Source: Nostoc sp. NIES-4103
GTDB lineage: Bacteria; Cyanobacteriota; Cyanobacteriia; Cyanobacteriales; Nostocaceae
Direction: 5' to 3'
Length of the DNA: 64,000 nt
NCBI RefSeq assembly: GCF_002368335.1
Contig: NZ_AP018288.1
Coordinates: forward strand, 4,302,628-4,366,627
A model generated the notes under the pieces. The model saw nothing but the letters and a program-made list of their open reading frames with translations. It had not been told where the DNA came from and searched no databases. The position numbers were made by a program, and so were the translations under genes. Position 1 is the stretch's first letter; each line of letters opens with the position of its first letter. Of this stretch, positions 18,911 to 27,260 are shown one piece after another.

Positions 18911-19738
18911 GAGATGTACAGGTTTTGGCGATTAGATATTAAGGCTAGCTGAGTTCATTCTATCTATTGTTCTTCACCAAAGTTGCATTAAAATTTTATA
19001 TCGGCGTGTAAAGGTGCGATCGCGCCAAAACGGCTAGTGCCAGATGTAATAGTGGATCAAGCAAACATCGATACTATCTCTACTATGCTTACTATCAGAT
19101 TAAACTATGCTCCAGTCAAAAATTGAGAGCTTGCATTTAAACAAAATAAGCTGCCAAACATAATTAAATGTAAAATCCCAAACAGAGAAACTCACGTTCT
19201 GTTGGGGTTGTCTATTCCTGTTTTATGCGTATTGCCTTGGATTTACATCAATTTTATATAAAAATGGAAGCATAAAACTTACATAAAACTATACCTTATG
19301 TAGGGCAATTCATGTAGACGCAAAGCGGTGAGGTAGCCCCCAACGGGAGAGGGAGTTTGTCAGACAGACGAGCGCATGTGGCGTGGTTCCCCCCATGAGC
19401 GACTAGCGATCTCAACAGCGATCTTCGACGCTTGTAGCGTCACCCGTACTGCAAAGCAGAACTCGTACCCCTACGCTTAAGCAAGCTACGCGTAGCGTCT
19501 TTGTCAGGAGAAGAGTAGGGCTTCTTGCAGGGTATTACCCTTACGTAAATAAACCGCTACCTCACATAGAATTGGTATGAGACAACAGCTTTTGTAATTC
19601 AATTTAAATTTTCACACAAATAAGCAGTTCACGAAACAACTGAACTGCTTACACACAAATACGCAGTTCAGTTATCTCCTAAACTGCTGATTTTATAATA
19701 AATTTCGCTAGGCGAATGCTTTTTGTGCTTTTGCCTTG
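18911..19738. other. 830-bp intergenic region with repeat mosaic
   Basis: A 7-bp inverted repeat, TACATAA/TTATGTA, is at 19280-19302. From 19310 to 19560 the DNA is a GC-rich mosaic of fragments common in Nostoc-type genomes (for example the palindrome GCTACGCGTAGC near 19485 and GACGCTTGTAGCGTC). A strong hairpin lies at 19622-19650. No coding sequence is seen. Confidence 0.5.
19622..19650. terminator. 10-bp perfect hairpin downstream of the RRM gene
   Basis: AAGCAGTTCA and TGAACTGCTT form a perfect 10-bp stem with a 9-nt loop, about 90 bp past the stop of the minus-strand RRM gene. There is no good U-run, so it may be a 3' stabiliser or processing site and not a true terminator. GCAGTTCAGT recurs at 19673. 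Confidence 0.4.
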
Positions 19739-20044
19739 CTATCGTGAGTATCCACCATTATTTTTTCCCCAGCCACCACCGCCAGAGCGAGCCGGTTTCT
19801 CCTCCTTAGGTCTAGCTTTATTGACTTTCATTACACGCCCCATCCATTCAGCACCATCCAGAGCTTGAATGGCAGCATCTTCTGCGGCTGATGATTCCAT
19901 TTCTACGAAACCAAAGCCCCTAACACGACCTGTTTCCCTATCTGTAGGTAGTTGAACTCGCGTTACAGTGCCATACTCGGAAAATACTTTAGTGAGGTCG
20001 TCTTGTGTGACGTTGTAGGATAGGTTACCTACGTATATTGACAT
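19739..20044 (-). CDS. RRM-type RNA-binding protein, glycine-rich C-terminus
   Basis: A 101-residue cyanobacterial Rbp protein. Residues 1-80 form one RNA recognition motif, with RNP2 (IYVGNL at 3-8) and RNP1 (RGFGFVEM near 43-50) intact. The tail has the short glycine-rich stretch SGGGGWG. Family members bind single-stranded RNA, and many are induced by cold. It is single-gene, with a 120-bp leader upstream that could hold a cold-responsive 5' UTR (inference). Confidence 0.93.
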   Translation of the reverse strand: MSIYVGNLSYNVTQDDLTKVFSEYGTVTRVQLPTDRETGRVRGFGFVEMESSAAEDAAIQALDGAEWMGRVMKVNKARPKEEKPARSGGGGWGKNNGGYSR

Positions 20045-20270
20045 GAAACTCTCCAGAATCCATTGATGCAGAGATGTTTATCCGGAGAGCCGCTTGCAAT
20101 TATTACTAAAAACAAGATCCGTATCGCCGAACTTAACTTCTCTAATTTTATCCTAACACAACTTTATATATAGTAAAAGACTAAATCTGTCCATTGGTGC
20201 TGATCTATGGTAATATACATCGCGTTTAACTATGGATACTATTTTTTTAGCTGATTGTGCAATTAAACAA

Positions 20271-21362
20271 TCAAGTTTGTCGCAAAAATTCCTCTGGATC
20301 GATTCCCCAATTTACCCAACGGATTGCCTGTTGTGCTGATTCCATATCAGGTGGAACTCGCAAAACATGAATCAATCCTGTGCTGGGACAAGTCATTTTT
20401 AATAAATATATTGGTTCAGAGTCAACGTCGGCATCGATTTTCAATAATGTATATTCAGCCCAAGTATCTAATTCTACTGCCTGTAATTCTCGGCAAATTC
20501 TGGCGTAACCAATACCTTGAATTAACACTCGCCGCAGTTCGGCATTTTTCTCTGATAAAAGCCAAGTAGCTTGCCATTGCTGCGGGTGGATTTTGCCGTA
20601 TTTGTCAGGCAAGGTAACACCGTGATAGGAGTACAGGCTATATCCATCGGTAAATTCAATGGCGGGTTCGCCTTCTGCGTGGAGGCGATTTTGATGATCG
20701 AAGCGAAGATGAAGCGGGCGATCGCATACTATACAAATGTCTTCATAGGCAAACAACCAACCGCATTCTTGAATTAAAGATTGAAATACCTGCCATTCCT
20801 GTTGAGGATAAACAATATTCAGAACAGAGATACAAAAATCAAACCCAGCCATCCAATGAATGTAACCTTCGGGTTTAAAGCATTCATTAAGTTGAATTTC
20901 AAACCACCACGAATTATCATCTAGTTGCTTAGTTAATTGAGTACTAATTTTGTCCAGTAAATCATTAAATAATTCATGATTTAAGGGGTCTTCGACAACA
21001 TGATAAAAAGAGTTATTTAATTTTGTATGTAATTGAAACGCCAACTCTTGATTTAGATTTGTTGAAAGCTGTTGAAAAAAGTGAGCCGGAAATAGGCTTC
21101 CTAAACTATTTGGTTCATGGAGATAACTCTCTAGAAATTCCGGCGAAAGACGTTTTAGCATCCAGTTGCAAGCTGCATAAGGACTATCCTGAAAAATGAT
21201 TTCAGGCTGTTCATAATCAATTGCAATATAGGCAGCTTTCACAGCTTCAGCAGCTTTATGTTGATCAATTCGCTTAGTTGAAAGAGCAATTTTTCGCCAC
21301 TTCTCCCAGTAAACTGGAATTAAAGCTTCTTGTTGAGGTGTGAACTTATCAATCAGCGACAT
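20271..21362 (-). CDS. DUF6745-type protein
   Basis: A 363-residue soluble protein of unknown function. It starts with a helical region (YWEKWRKIALSTKRIDQHKA, then AYIAIDYEQPEIIFQDSP) and ends with YLLKMTCPSTGLIHVLRVPP followed by AIRWVNWGIDPEEF, a layout I recall from the DUF6745 family. No catalytic motif stands out. Its start overlaps the 3' end of the upstream 97-residue gene by 14 bp, indicating translational coupling and a shared role. Confidence 0.7.
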   Translation of the reverse strand: MSLIDKFTPQQEALIPVYWEKWRKIALSTKRIDQHKAAEAVKAAYIAIDYEQPEIIFQDSPYAACNWMLKRLSPEFLESYLHEPNSLGSLFPAHFFQQLSTNLNQELAFQLHTKLNNSFYHVVEDPLNHELFNDLLDKISTQLTKQLDDNSWWFEIQLNECFKPEGYIHWMAGFDFCISVLNIVYPQQEWQVFQSLIQECGWLFAYEDICIVCDRPLHLRFDHQNRLHAEGEPAIEFTDGYSLYSYHGVTLPDKYGKIHPQQWQATWLLSEKNAELRRVLIQGIGYARICRELQAVELDTWAEYTLLKIDADVDSEPIYLLKMTCPSTGLIHVLRVPPDMESAQQAIRWVNWGIDPEEFLRQT

Positions 21363-21642
21363 AGCGCCAACCTTCAGGCTCGTATTCCCGTTGAATTTTC
21401 ACCATCCAATCACCTTGAGGAATTGGAATCGCTTCATGTTCTTCGTGAGTCAGCAATGCAGTTGGTGAAAACACACGTAAGTACAGCGTGCCATCCTTTT
21501 GCAATAACTCTGCCTCACCTTCAGAAATGCGATGTTTGTGTCCGGTAACTTCGCCTGCTGCCAAAATTAAATGATGTATCTTTTGTCCATCAACCTGCTG
21601 GATAGGTACTAAAATGACATCACCTTGACGAATTGGTTGCAT
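21349..21642 (-). CDS. 97-residue protein coupled to the DUF6745 gene
   Basis: A small soluble protein with a predicted beta-rich fold: GDVILVPIQQVDGQ, GEVTGHKHRIS, then LYLRVFSPTALLTHEEHEAI, which resembles a small cupin or barrel with several His residues (HKH near 36, HEEHE near 66). No function is known to me. Its stop codon lies inside the start region of the following gene, so the two are co-translated. Confidence 0.7.
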   Translation of the reverse strand: MQPIRQGDVILVPIQQVDGQKIHHLILAAGEVTGHKHRISEGEAELLQKDGTLYLRVFSPTALLTHEEHEAIPIPQGDWMVKIQREYEPEGWRYVAD

Positions 21643-22221
21643 AATTTTGCCTTTGAGGATTGAGTATCAACCCCACTTCGCTTTCGCTCTCAAGTTTGAT
21701 TTCATTTTGGCACATCATCTTTCGAGCAGGTAGATAGAGGATAGAGGGCAGAAAAATAGTTACATTATTTACCAATTCCCAATTACCAATCCCCAATCCC
21801 CATAAGCTGTCATAGTATTACACTTGCGGGGTATTTTAAAAACTGTAGTCGTCAATTATGCACTAGATAAGTTAAAGATTGAAATAGCTGGCAATTCACA
21901 GCTAACATTCGTCTACTATCCTCTAAGAAGAACTGCGCCAAAATTCAGCGCGGATTTTCGCTCTAGAAGTCGCACTGCCTCACCAGGCAACTGTCCTTAG
22001 CAAAGCAGTGTTCTCATTTGGTACTCCACAGGAGAACCCAAAGGGTAGGGTAGGATGAAAAAAAGAAAGCGGTATCAGCCGCCAGGAAGGATAAAAATGA
22101 AAAATTTCATAATTCACACTTGTGACTTCATCCTTTAGTTGACGTTTCATCTTGACATTTCGCAGAAATTGCCTCAATTTGACTGTTTAGCTTAGCAGCT
22201 ACTCTTTTTCTTGAAATTTCC
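21643..22221. other. 580-bp intergenic region
   Basis: It divides the divergent DUF6745 pair and topA. A short CCCAATT/CCCCAAT array is at 21770-21800. The rest has no recognised gene. AT-rich DNA near 22080-22130 is a plausible topA promoter zone. Confidence 0.45.
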
Positions 22222-24873
22222 ATGTCAACTCTCGTCATCGTCGAATCTCCGACCAAAGCTCGTACCATTCGCAACTACCTGCCAAAAGACTATCGGGTAG
22301 AAGCGTCTATGGGTCATGTGCGTGACCTACCCCAATCAGCTAGTGAAATTCCCACCGCTATCAAAGCAGAGAAATGGGCGCAGCTTGGGGTAAATGTCGA
22401 TGCCGACTTTGAACCGGTGTATGTTGTCCCCAAAGATAAAAAGAAAGTTGTCACCCAACTGAAAGATGCGCTCAAAGATGTAGATGAATTGATCCTGGCA
22501 ACGGACGAAGACCGGGAAGGTGAAAGCATTAGTTGGCATTTATACCAGTTGCTCAAGCCAAAAGTCCCCACAAAGCGGATGGTGTTTCATGAAATTACCC
22601 AAGATGCCATCAAAAAAGCTTTGAAAAACTGCCGTAATATTGATGAGCAACTGGTTCGTGCCCAAGAAACGCGACGCATTTTAGATCGGCTGGTTGGCTA
22701 TACTCTGTCTCCGCTGTTGTGGAAAAAAATTGCCTGGGGATTATCCGCTGGGCGAGTCCAATCGGTAGCTGTGCGACTTTTGGTCAACAAAGAACGCCAA
22801 CGCCGCGCTTTCCGTGAAGGTACATATTGGGATTTGAAAGCTTATTTAGAGCAGCAAAAAAATCCTTTTTCCGCCCAGTTGGTGACAGTGGCAGGTACGA
22901 AGGTGGCAACTGGCAGCGATTTCGACCCAGCAACTGGTAAAATTGCCGCTGGTCGCAATGTGGTGTTACTTTCCGAAGAGGATGCCGTAGCCCTCAAAGA
23001 ACGCCTGACTGATAAACCTTGGACTGTCACCGATGTAGAAGAACGCCCAGTCACGCGCAAACCCGCGCCACCCTTTACTACCTCGACGCTGCAACAAGAA
23101 TCTAACCGCAAACTGCGTCTCTCAGCGCGAGACACAATGCGGATTGCCCAAAATTTGTACGAGCAAGGATACATTACCTACATGCGTACAGATTCGGTGC
23201 ATTTATCAGATCAGGCCATAGAAGCAGCCCGCAGCTGTGTGGAAAAACTTTACGGTAAACAATACCTTAGCCCCCAACCCAGACAATACACCACCAAATC
23301 TAAAGGCGCCCAAGAGGCACACGAAGCCATTCGTCCTGCGGGTAGCACTTTCCGCACTCCCCAAGAAACAGGTTTGAGCGGTCGGGAACTTGCTGTTTAT
23401 GATTTGATTTGGAAGCGCACCGTCGCCTGCCAAATGGCTGACTCTCGGCAAACTCAAATTACCGTACTGCTGCAAGTTGAAGATGCAGGTTTCCGTGCTT
23501 CTGGCAAACGCATCGATTTTCCTGGATACTTACGCGCTTATGTTGAAGGTTCAGACGATCCCGAAGCCGCATTGGAAGACCAAGAAGTAATTTTGCCTAG
23601 CCTGAAAGTCGGGGATCATCCAGATTGTACCGACCTGGAAGCTGTTGGGCATGAAACCCAACCCCCAGCCAGATACACCGAAGCCACTTTGGTAAAAACC
23701 CTAGAAAGTGAAGGCATCGGTCGTCCCAGTACCTACGCCAGCATCATCGGTACGATTATTGACAAAGGTTATGCTCAATTGGTGAGTAACGCTCTGGTTC
23801 CTACTTTTACTGCTTTCGCCGTTACTGACCTATTGGAAAAACATTTCCCTGACATTGTTGATCCCAGTTTTACTTCTAAGATGGAGCAAACCTTGGATGA
23901 CATTGCCGACGGTGAAGTAGCCTGGCTACCCTATTTACGCAAATTTTATCTGGGAGACAAAGGTTTAGAAACTTTAGTCAAAGAACAAGAAAATCAAATT
24001 GATGCCAATAAGGCCAGAACCGTAGAACTAGAAAATTTAGAGGCTAAAGTCCGTATTGGGAAATATGGGCCTTACATCGAAGTCGAAAATGGTGACGGTG
24101 TTGTTACTGCTTCCATCCCCAAAGACTTGACACCTGCTGACCTTGACCCCAAACAGGTAGAAGTACTACTACGGCAAAAAACCACTGGCCCCGACCAACT
24201 AGGTCGCCATCCCGAAACTGGCGAACCAATTTATGTGAAAATCGGCACTTATGGCCCCTACGTCCAGTTGGGTGATAAGTCTGATGAAAATCCCAAACCT
24301 AAACAAGCGTCCCTACCCAAAGGTGTTACCCCAGAAACCGTTACCTTAGACATTGCTGTGGGTCTATTGGCACTACCCCGGACATTAGGAGTTCATCCAG
24401 TGACTGGTGGCAAAATCCAAGCCAGTTTAGGACGTTTTGGCCCTTACATTGTTCATGACCAGGGTAAGGAAGGAAAAGACTACCGCTCGTTGAAAGCTGG
24501 TGATAATGTTTTGACAATTTCCTTAGAACGGGCACTGGAATTATTATCTGAGCCGAAAAAGGGACGTAACTCCGCTAATGCCAAATCTAAAGCAGCCTTA
24601 CGCGAATTGGGTGTACATCCTGATGATGGCACACCAGTGAATATCTACGATGGCCCTTATGGCCCTTACATCAAGCATGACAAAACTAATGTGAGTATCC
24701 CAGAAGGGCAATCGGTAGAAGATGTAACGCTGTCTACAGCACTGCAATTGTTGGCAGCTAAAGCATCGACAACAAAATCCACTCGCAAGACCACTAAATC
24801 AACAAGTGCAAAAGCCAAGTCAACGGCTAAGTCATCCACGACTACTGCCAGAAAAAAAGATGCAAAAGCTTAG
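22222..24873 (+). CDS. topA: DNA topoisomerase I
   Basis: A type IA topoisomerase that relaxes negative supercoils. The TOPRIM domain starts the protein (LVIVESPTKA, and TDEDREGE near 95). The active-site tyrosine is Tyr320 in ITYMRTDS. In place of zinc fingers, the C-terminal third has four repeats of the G-x-YGPYI type (near residues 614, 675, 737 and 810), the cyanobacterial arrangement. The last 35 residues are a basic Lys/Ser/Thr tail (TTKSTRKTTKSTSAK) that probably binds DNA. At 883 residues the gene is full length. Confidence 0.97.
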   Translation: MSTLVIVESPTKARTIRNYLPKDYRVEASMGHVRDLPQSASEIPTAIKAEKWAQLGVNVDADFEPVYVVPKDKKKVVTQLKDALKDVDELILATDEDREGESISWHLYQLLKPKVPTKRMVFHEITQDAIKKALKNCRNIDEQLVRAQETRRILDRLVGYTLSPLLWKKIAWGLSAGRVQSVAVRLLVNKERQRRAFREGTYWDLKAYLEQQKNPFSAQLVTVAGTKVATGSDFDPATGKIAAGRNVVLLSEEDAVALKERLTDKPWTVTDVEERPVTRKPAPPFTTSTLQQESNRKLRLSARDTMRIAQNLYEQGYITYMRTDSVHLSDQAIEAARSCVEKLYGKQYLSPQPRQYTTKSKGAQEAHEAIRPAGSTFRTPQETGLSGRELAVYDLIWKRTVACQMADSRQTQITVLLQVEDAGFRASGKRIDFPGYLRAYVEGSDDPEAALEDQEVILPSLKVGDHPDCTDLEAVGHETQPPARYTEATLVKTLESEGIGRPSTYASIIGTIIDKGYAQLVSNALVPTFTAFAVTDLLEKHFPDIVDPSFTSKMEQTLDDIADGEVAWLPYLRKFYLGDKGLETLVKEQENQIDANKARTVELENLEAKVRIGKYGPYIEVENGDGVVTASIPKDLTPADLDPKQVEVLLRQKTTGPDQLGRHPETGEPIYVKIGTYGPYVQLGDKSDENPKPKQASLPKGVTPETVTLDIAVGLLALPRTLGVHPVTGGKIQASLGRFGPYIVHDQGKEGKDYRSLKAGDNVLTISLERALELLSEPKKGRNSANAKSKAALRELGVHPDDGTPVNIYDGPYGPYIKHDKTNVSIPEGQSVEDVTLSTALQLLAAKASTTKSTRKTTKSTSAKAKSTAKSSTTTARKKDAKA

Positions 24874-24879
24874 TTAGGG

Positions 24880-25060
24880 TCAGTTGTCAGTGGTCAGTGG
24901 TCAGTTGTGAGGCAGTGCGTTGGGCGGGCAATGCCCGACAGCCGCGCAACTGCCGTTAGCGCAGCGTTAGCGACGCAGGAGCGTCACCCGAAGGGTCAGT
25001 GGTTTTTCGCTACTGACTATTGGCTGTTGACTGCTGACTACTGACTGTTGACTATTGATA
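24880..25060. repeat. GTCAGTG/GACTGTT arrays flanking a GC-rich palindromic insert
   Basis: GTCAGTGGTCAGTGGTCAG is followed by a GC-rich block at 24915-24995 (GGGCGGGCAATGCCCGAC, GTTAGCGCAGCGTTAGCG), then by GACTATTGGCTGTTGACTGC repeats. It looks like one repeat family inserted in another. No coding potential is seen. Confidence 0.7.
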
Positions 25061-25276
25061 CAAAATACCCACCTTGGAGGAATGCAGCCTTATAGGTTCC
25101 TGATGTGATACTCTAAAAAGTAAGGGAGATCACAACACCAAATTTGAGAAGTGGCTTATGCCTAAAACAAGGAGGTGTGTGTTAGCCCATTTCCAGGCTA
25201 GAGGTGCAAAATTACGCCTGTTTGCGCGTAGCTGTTAATCAAAATTTGAGGTAGTATCTCAGGAGCAGTCAGTTCA
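25061..25276. other. leader region upstream of the 45-residue ORF and aroQ
   Basis: About 215 bp with no recognised gene. A 26-codon frame (ATG at 25158, starting MPKTRRCVL) exists, but nothing supports it. An AGGAG-like site (CAGGAGCAG) lies just before the ORF at 25277. Confidence 0.35.
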
Positions 25277-25414
25277 ATGGACTATATAGAAAAGGTGCTG
25301 GAAAAGCTTAAGGAATTGGCCCGCAAGCTGATTGAGGCCTTGTTAGGGCCAGAGGCTGAGCCGGAACCGGAACTGATTCCGATTCCTGTAGATCAACGAT
25401 CGCGTCGTCGCTAA
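25277..25414 (+). CDS. 45-residue charged protein upstream of aroQ
   Basis: A small ORF with an upstream purine-rich site (CAGGAG about 10 nt before the ATG). Residues 1-23 form a strongly amphipathic helix (MDYIEKVLEKLKELARKLIE), followed by an acidic Pro/Glu stretch (PEAEPEPELIPIP) and an Arg-rich end (RSRRR). The composition, SD and spacing argue that it is real. It ends 19 bp before aroQ on the same strand. Function unknown. Confidence 0.65.
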   Translation: MDYIEKVLEKLKELARKLIEALLGPEAEPEPELIPIPVDQRSRRR

Positions 25415-25433
25415 AAAGCTTAAGGTACTAAAG

Positions 25434-25889
25434 TTGACATTGCAATCCTTAAGCATTTTGGCACTACATGGGCCAAACTTAAATTTGCTAGGACAGCGAG
25501 AACCAGGTATCTATGGTTCTTTGACTCTGGCTGAAATTAATCGCCTGTTAGAACAAGAAGCACTAAAGTTACAGGCGAAAATTGTTGCAGTGCAGTCAAA
25601 TCATGAAGGAGTTTTAGTAGATACTATTCATGATGCCCTAGGGAAACACCAGGGAATTTTGATTAATGCTGCGGCTTATACCCATACAAGTGTAGCGTTG
25701 CGAGATGCGATCGCATCTGTAAATTTACCCACAGTAGAAGTGCATCTCAGCAACATTTACCGCCGGGAAGAATTCCGCCATCATTCTTACATATCTTCAG
25801 TAGCGATTGGGCAAATCAGTGGTTTTGGTGTCCAAAGTTACTTGTTGGGCTTACAAGCTTTGGTACATCATTTAACAGAGAAAAGTTAG
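25434..25889 (+). CDS. aroQ: type II 3-dehydroquinate dehydratase
   Basis: Third step of the shikimate pathway: dehydration of 3-dehydroquinate to 3-dehydroshikimate. The family start LHGPNLNLLGQREPGIYG (catalytic Tyr in IYG), INAAAYTHTSVALRDAI and VEVHLSNIYRREEFRHHS (catalytic His region) are all present. The protein is 151 residues, normal for the dodecameric type II enzyme. The start is TTG at 25434; no ATG is suitably placed. Confidence 0.95.
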   Translation: MTLQSLSILALHGPNLNLLGQREPGIYGSLTLAEINRLLEQEALKLQAKIVAVQSNHEGVLVDTIHDALGKHQGILINAAAYTHTSVALRDAIASVNLPTVEVHLSNIYRREEFRHHSYISSVAIGQISGFGVQSYLLGLQALVHHLTEKS

Positions 25890-26118
25890 GAGTTAGAAGT
25901 CAGGAGTTAGGGAACTCCAAGAATTAATTATCCGGTTGAACTAGGGGCGGGTTCACAAACATCCTCGCTTGCTCAAAAACAATATTTATTAACCCGCCTC
26001 TACTGTTGACTGTTGCAGTGGCATATTTTTTGACTTGGAAGTCCCTTAGAAGTTAACTATTGTCTTTCTATCATCAACTGTTCACTCCTGACTAGTCACT
26101 CTTAACTCTGTATGGATT

Positions 26119-27075
26119 ATGCGCTACTCACTTGTAAGTCGGTTTAGAGGTACGATAGTTGGGGTATTACTAGGACAAACTTTAGCCAAGGACTATGAAC
26201 AAAAGTCTCAAAATTGTTCTGAGATGGTAAAAACAGCCATTTTGGGTACTCAAAGTTTAATTAGTCTGGGCAAATTAGATTTGGATGATTGGCTAAAGCG
26301 TCAGCAACAAAAGTCTCCTGATTTAGAGATCAATAATAAAGTCTCGCTACAAGCTATTCTTGCCACAATCCCTGTGGCACTTTTTTTTCATGAAAATAAA
26401 ATTAAACTGCGAGAAAACTTGCTGCGTGTGTTAAAAATCTGGGAGTATGACCCAGTTGTTCGTGATGGAACACTAGCAGTAGGTTATGCGATCGCGAAAT
26501 CTCTCACTGAAAAACTTCAACCTCGAACCCTCATCCCGGAAACAATTGCTTTTCTCGGAGAAACATCGACATCAATACCACAAAAGCTGTTGAAAGTCAA
26601 TGATTTGTTAGAGCAAGGAGTCGGGTTAGAAAAAGCCCAAGCCGAGTTTAGTAAACAAGAAAAGTGGAGTAATGCTATTGCTATGGCATTTTACTGCTTT
26701 CTTAGTACCTTAGAAGACTTCCCCCTGGCAGTTTTACGGGCTACTGACAATGGTAATGTCGCAAGGCTTGAGGCTAGGAATTCACACTTGCAGACTATAG
26801 GCGCAATTACTGGAGCCTTATCAGGAGCTTACAACAGCACTGTTGGTATTCCCGTCAAGTGGCAGATTTTGCTCTCGTCAGGCAATTTAGCAGCCTGGGA
26901 ATTGACCAGTCTTGACCAAATGCTAGAATTGGCTGATGCACTAGTGGCTGTGTGGTCAGGAGTGTATAGTGTTGCTCTACATCCAAGTGAATCTCAACAA
27001 GAGGGATGTGTCATGTCTGATGAACAAGCTTTGCTCTGCGTCTATGCAGCTCCTCGCGTCATCCGATCGCGTTAA
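26119..27075 (+). CDS. ADP-ribosylglycohydrolase-like protein
   Basis: A 318-residue, mostly helical protein. The N-terminus FRGTIVGVLLGQTLAKDY resembles the ADP-ribosylglycohydrolase start (G-A-x-x-G-D-A-x-G), but the metal-binding acidic residues are not obvious: Asp is not at the usual place, and DNGNVARLEARNSHLQTIGA near 215-235 is the nearest match to the later D-x-D/T-x-A-IxGAL motif. It may be a non-catalytic relative. It follows aroQ on the same strand with a 229-bp gap. Moderate certainty about the family. Confidence 0.55.
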   Translation: MRYSLVSRFRGTIVGVLLGQTLAKDYEQKSQNCSEMVKTAILGTQSLISLGKLDLDDWLKRQQQKSPDLEINNKVSLQAILATIPVALFFHENKIKLRENLLRVLKIWEYDPVVRDGTLAVGYAIAKSLTEKLQPRTLIPETIAFLGETSTSIPQKLLKVNDLLEQGVGLEKAQAEFSKQEKWSNAIAMAFYCFLSTLEDFPLAVLRATDNGNVARLEARNSHLQTIGAITGALSGAYNSTVGIPVKWQILLSSGNLAAWELTSLDQMLELADALVAVWSGVYSVALHPSESQQEGCVMSDEQALLCVYAAPRVIRSR

Positions 27076-27260
27076 TCTAATGCTCAGCAAGTATCATCAA
27101 TTTAGTTATCCACCAGCGAATTTAGTAGTTTTTTACATTACAATTTCTCAATTGTTCCTCAATTAGTTCCTGACATGGAAATGGCCCTCCTTGCCGCCAC
27201 CGCTTGCACTTTCCCTAGGATTGCCTTGTTTTGAGCTATCAAAGTAAGCAGCCACATGTA

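Noticed and set aside
25061..25276. Riboswitch or small RNA upstream of aroQ
   Set aside because: Some stem-forming segments are present but no known riboswitch core could be recognised.
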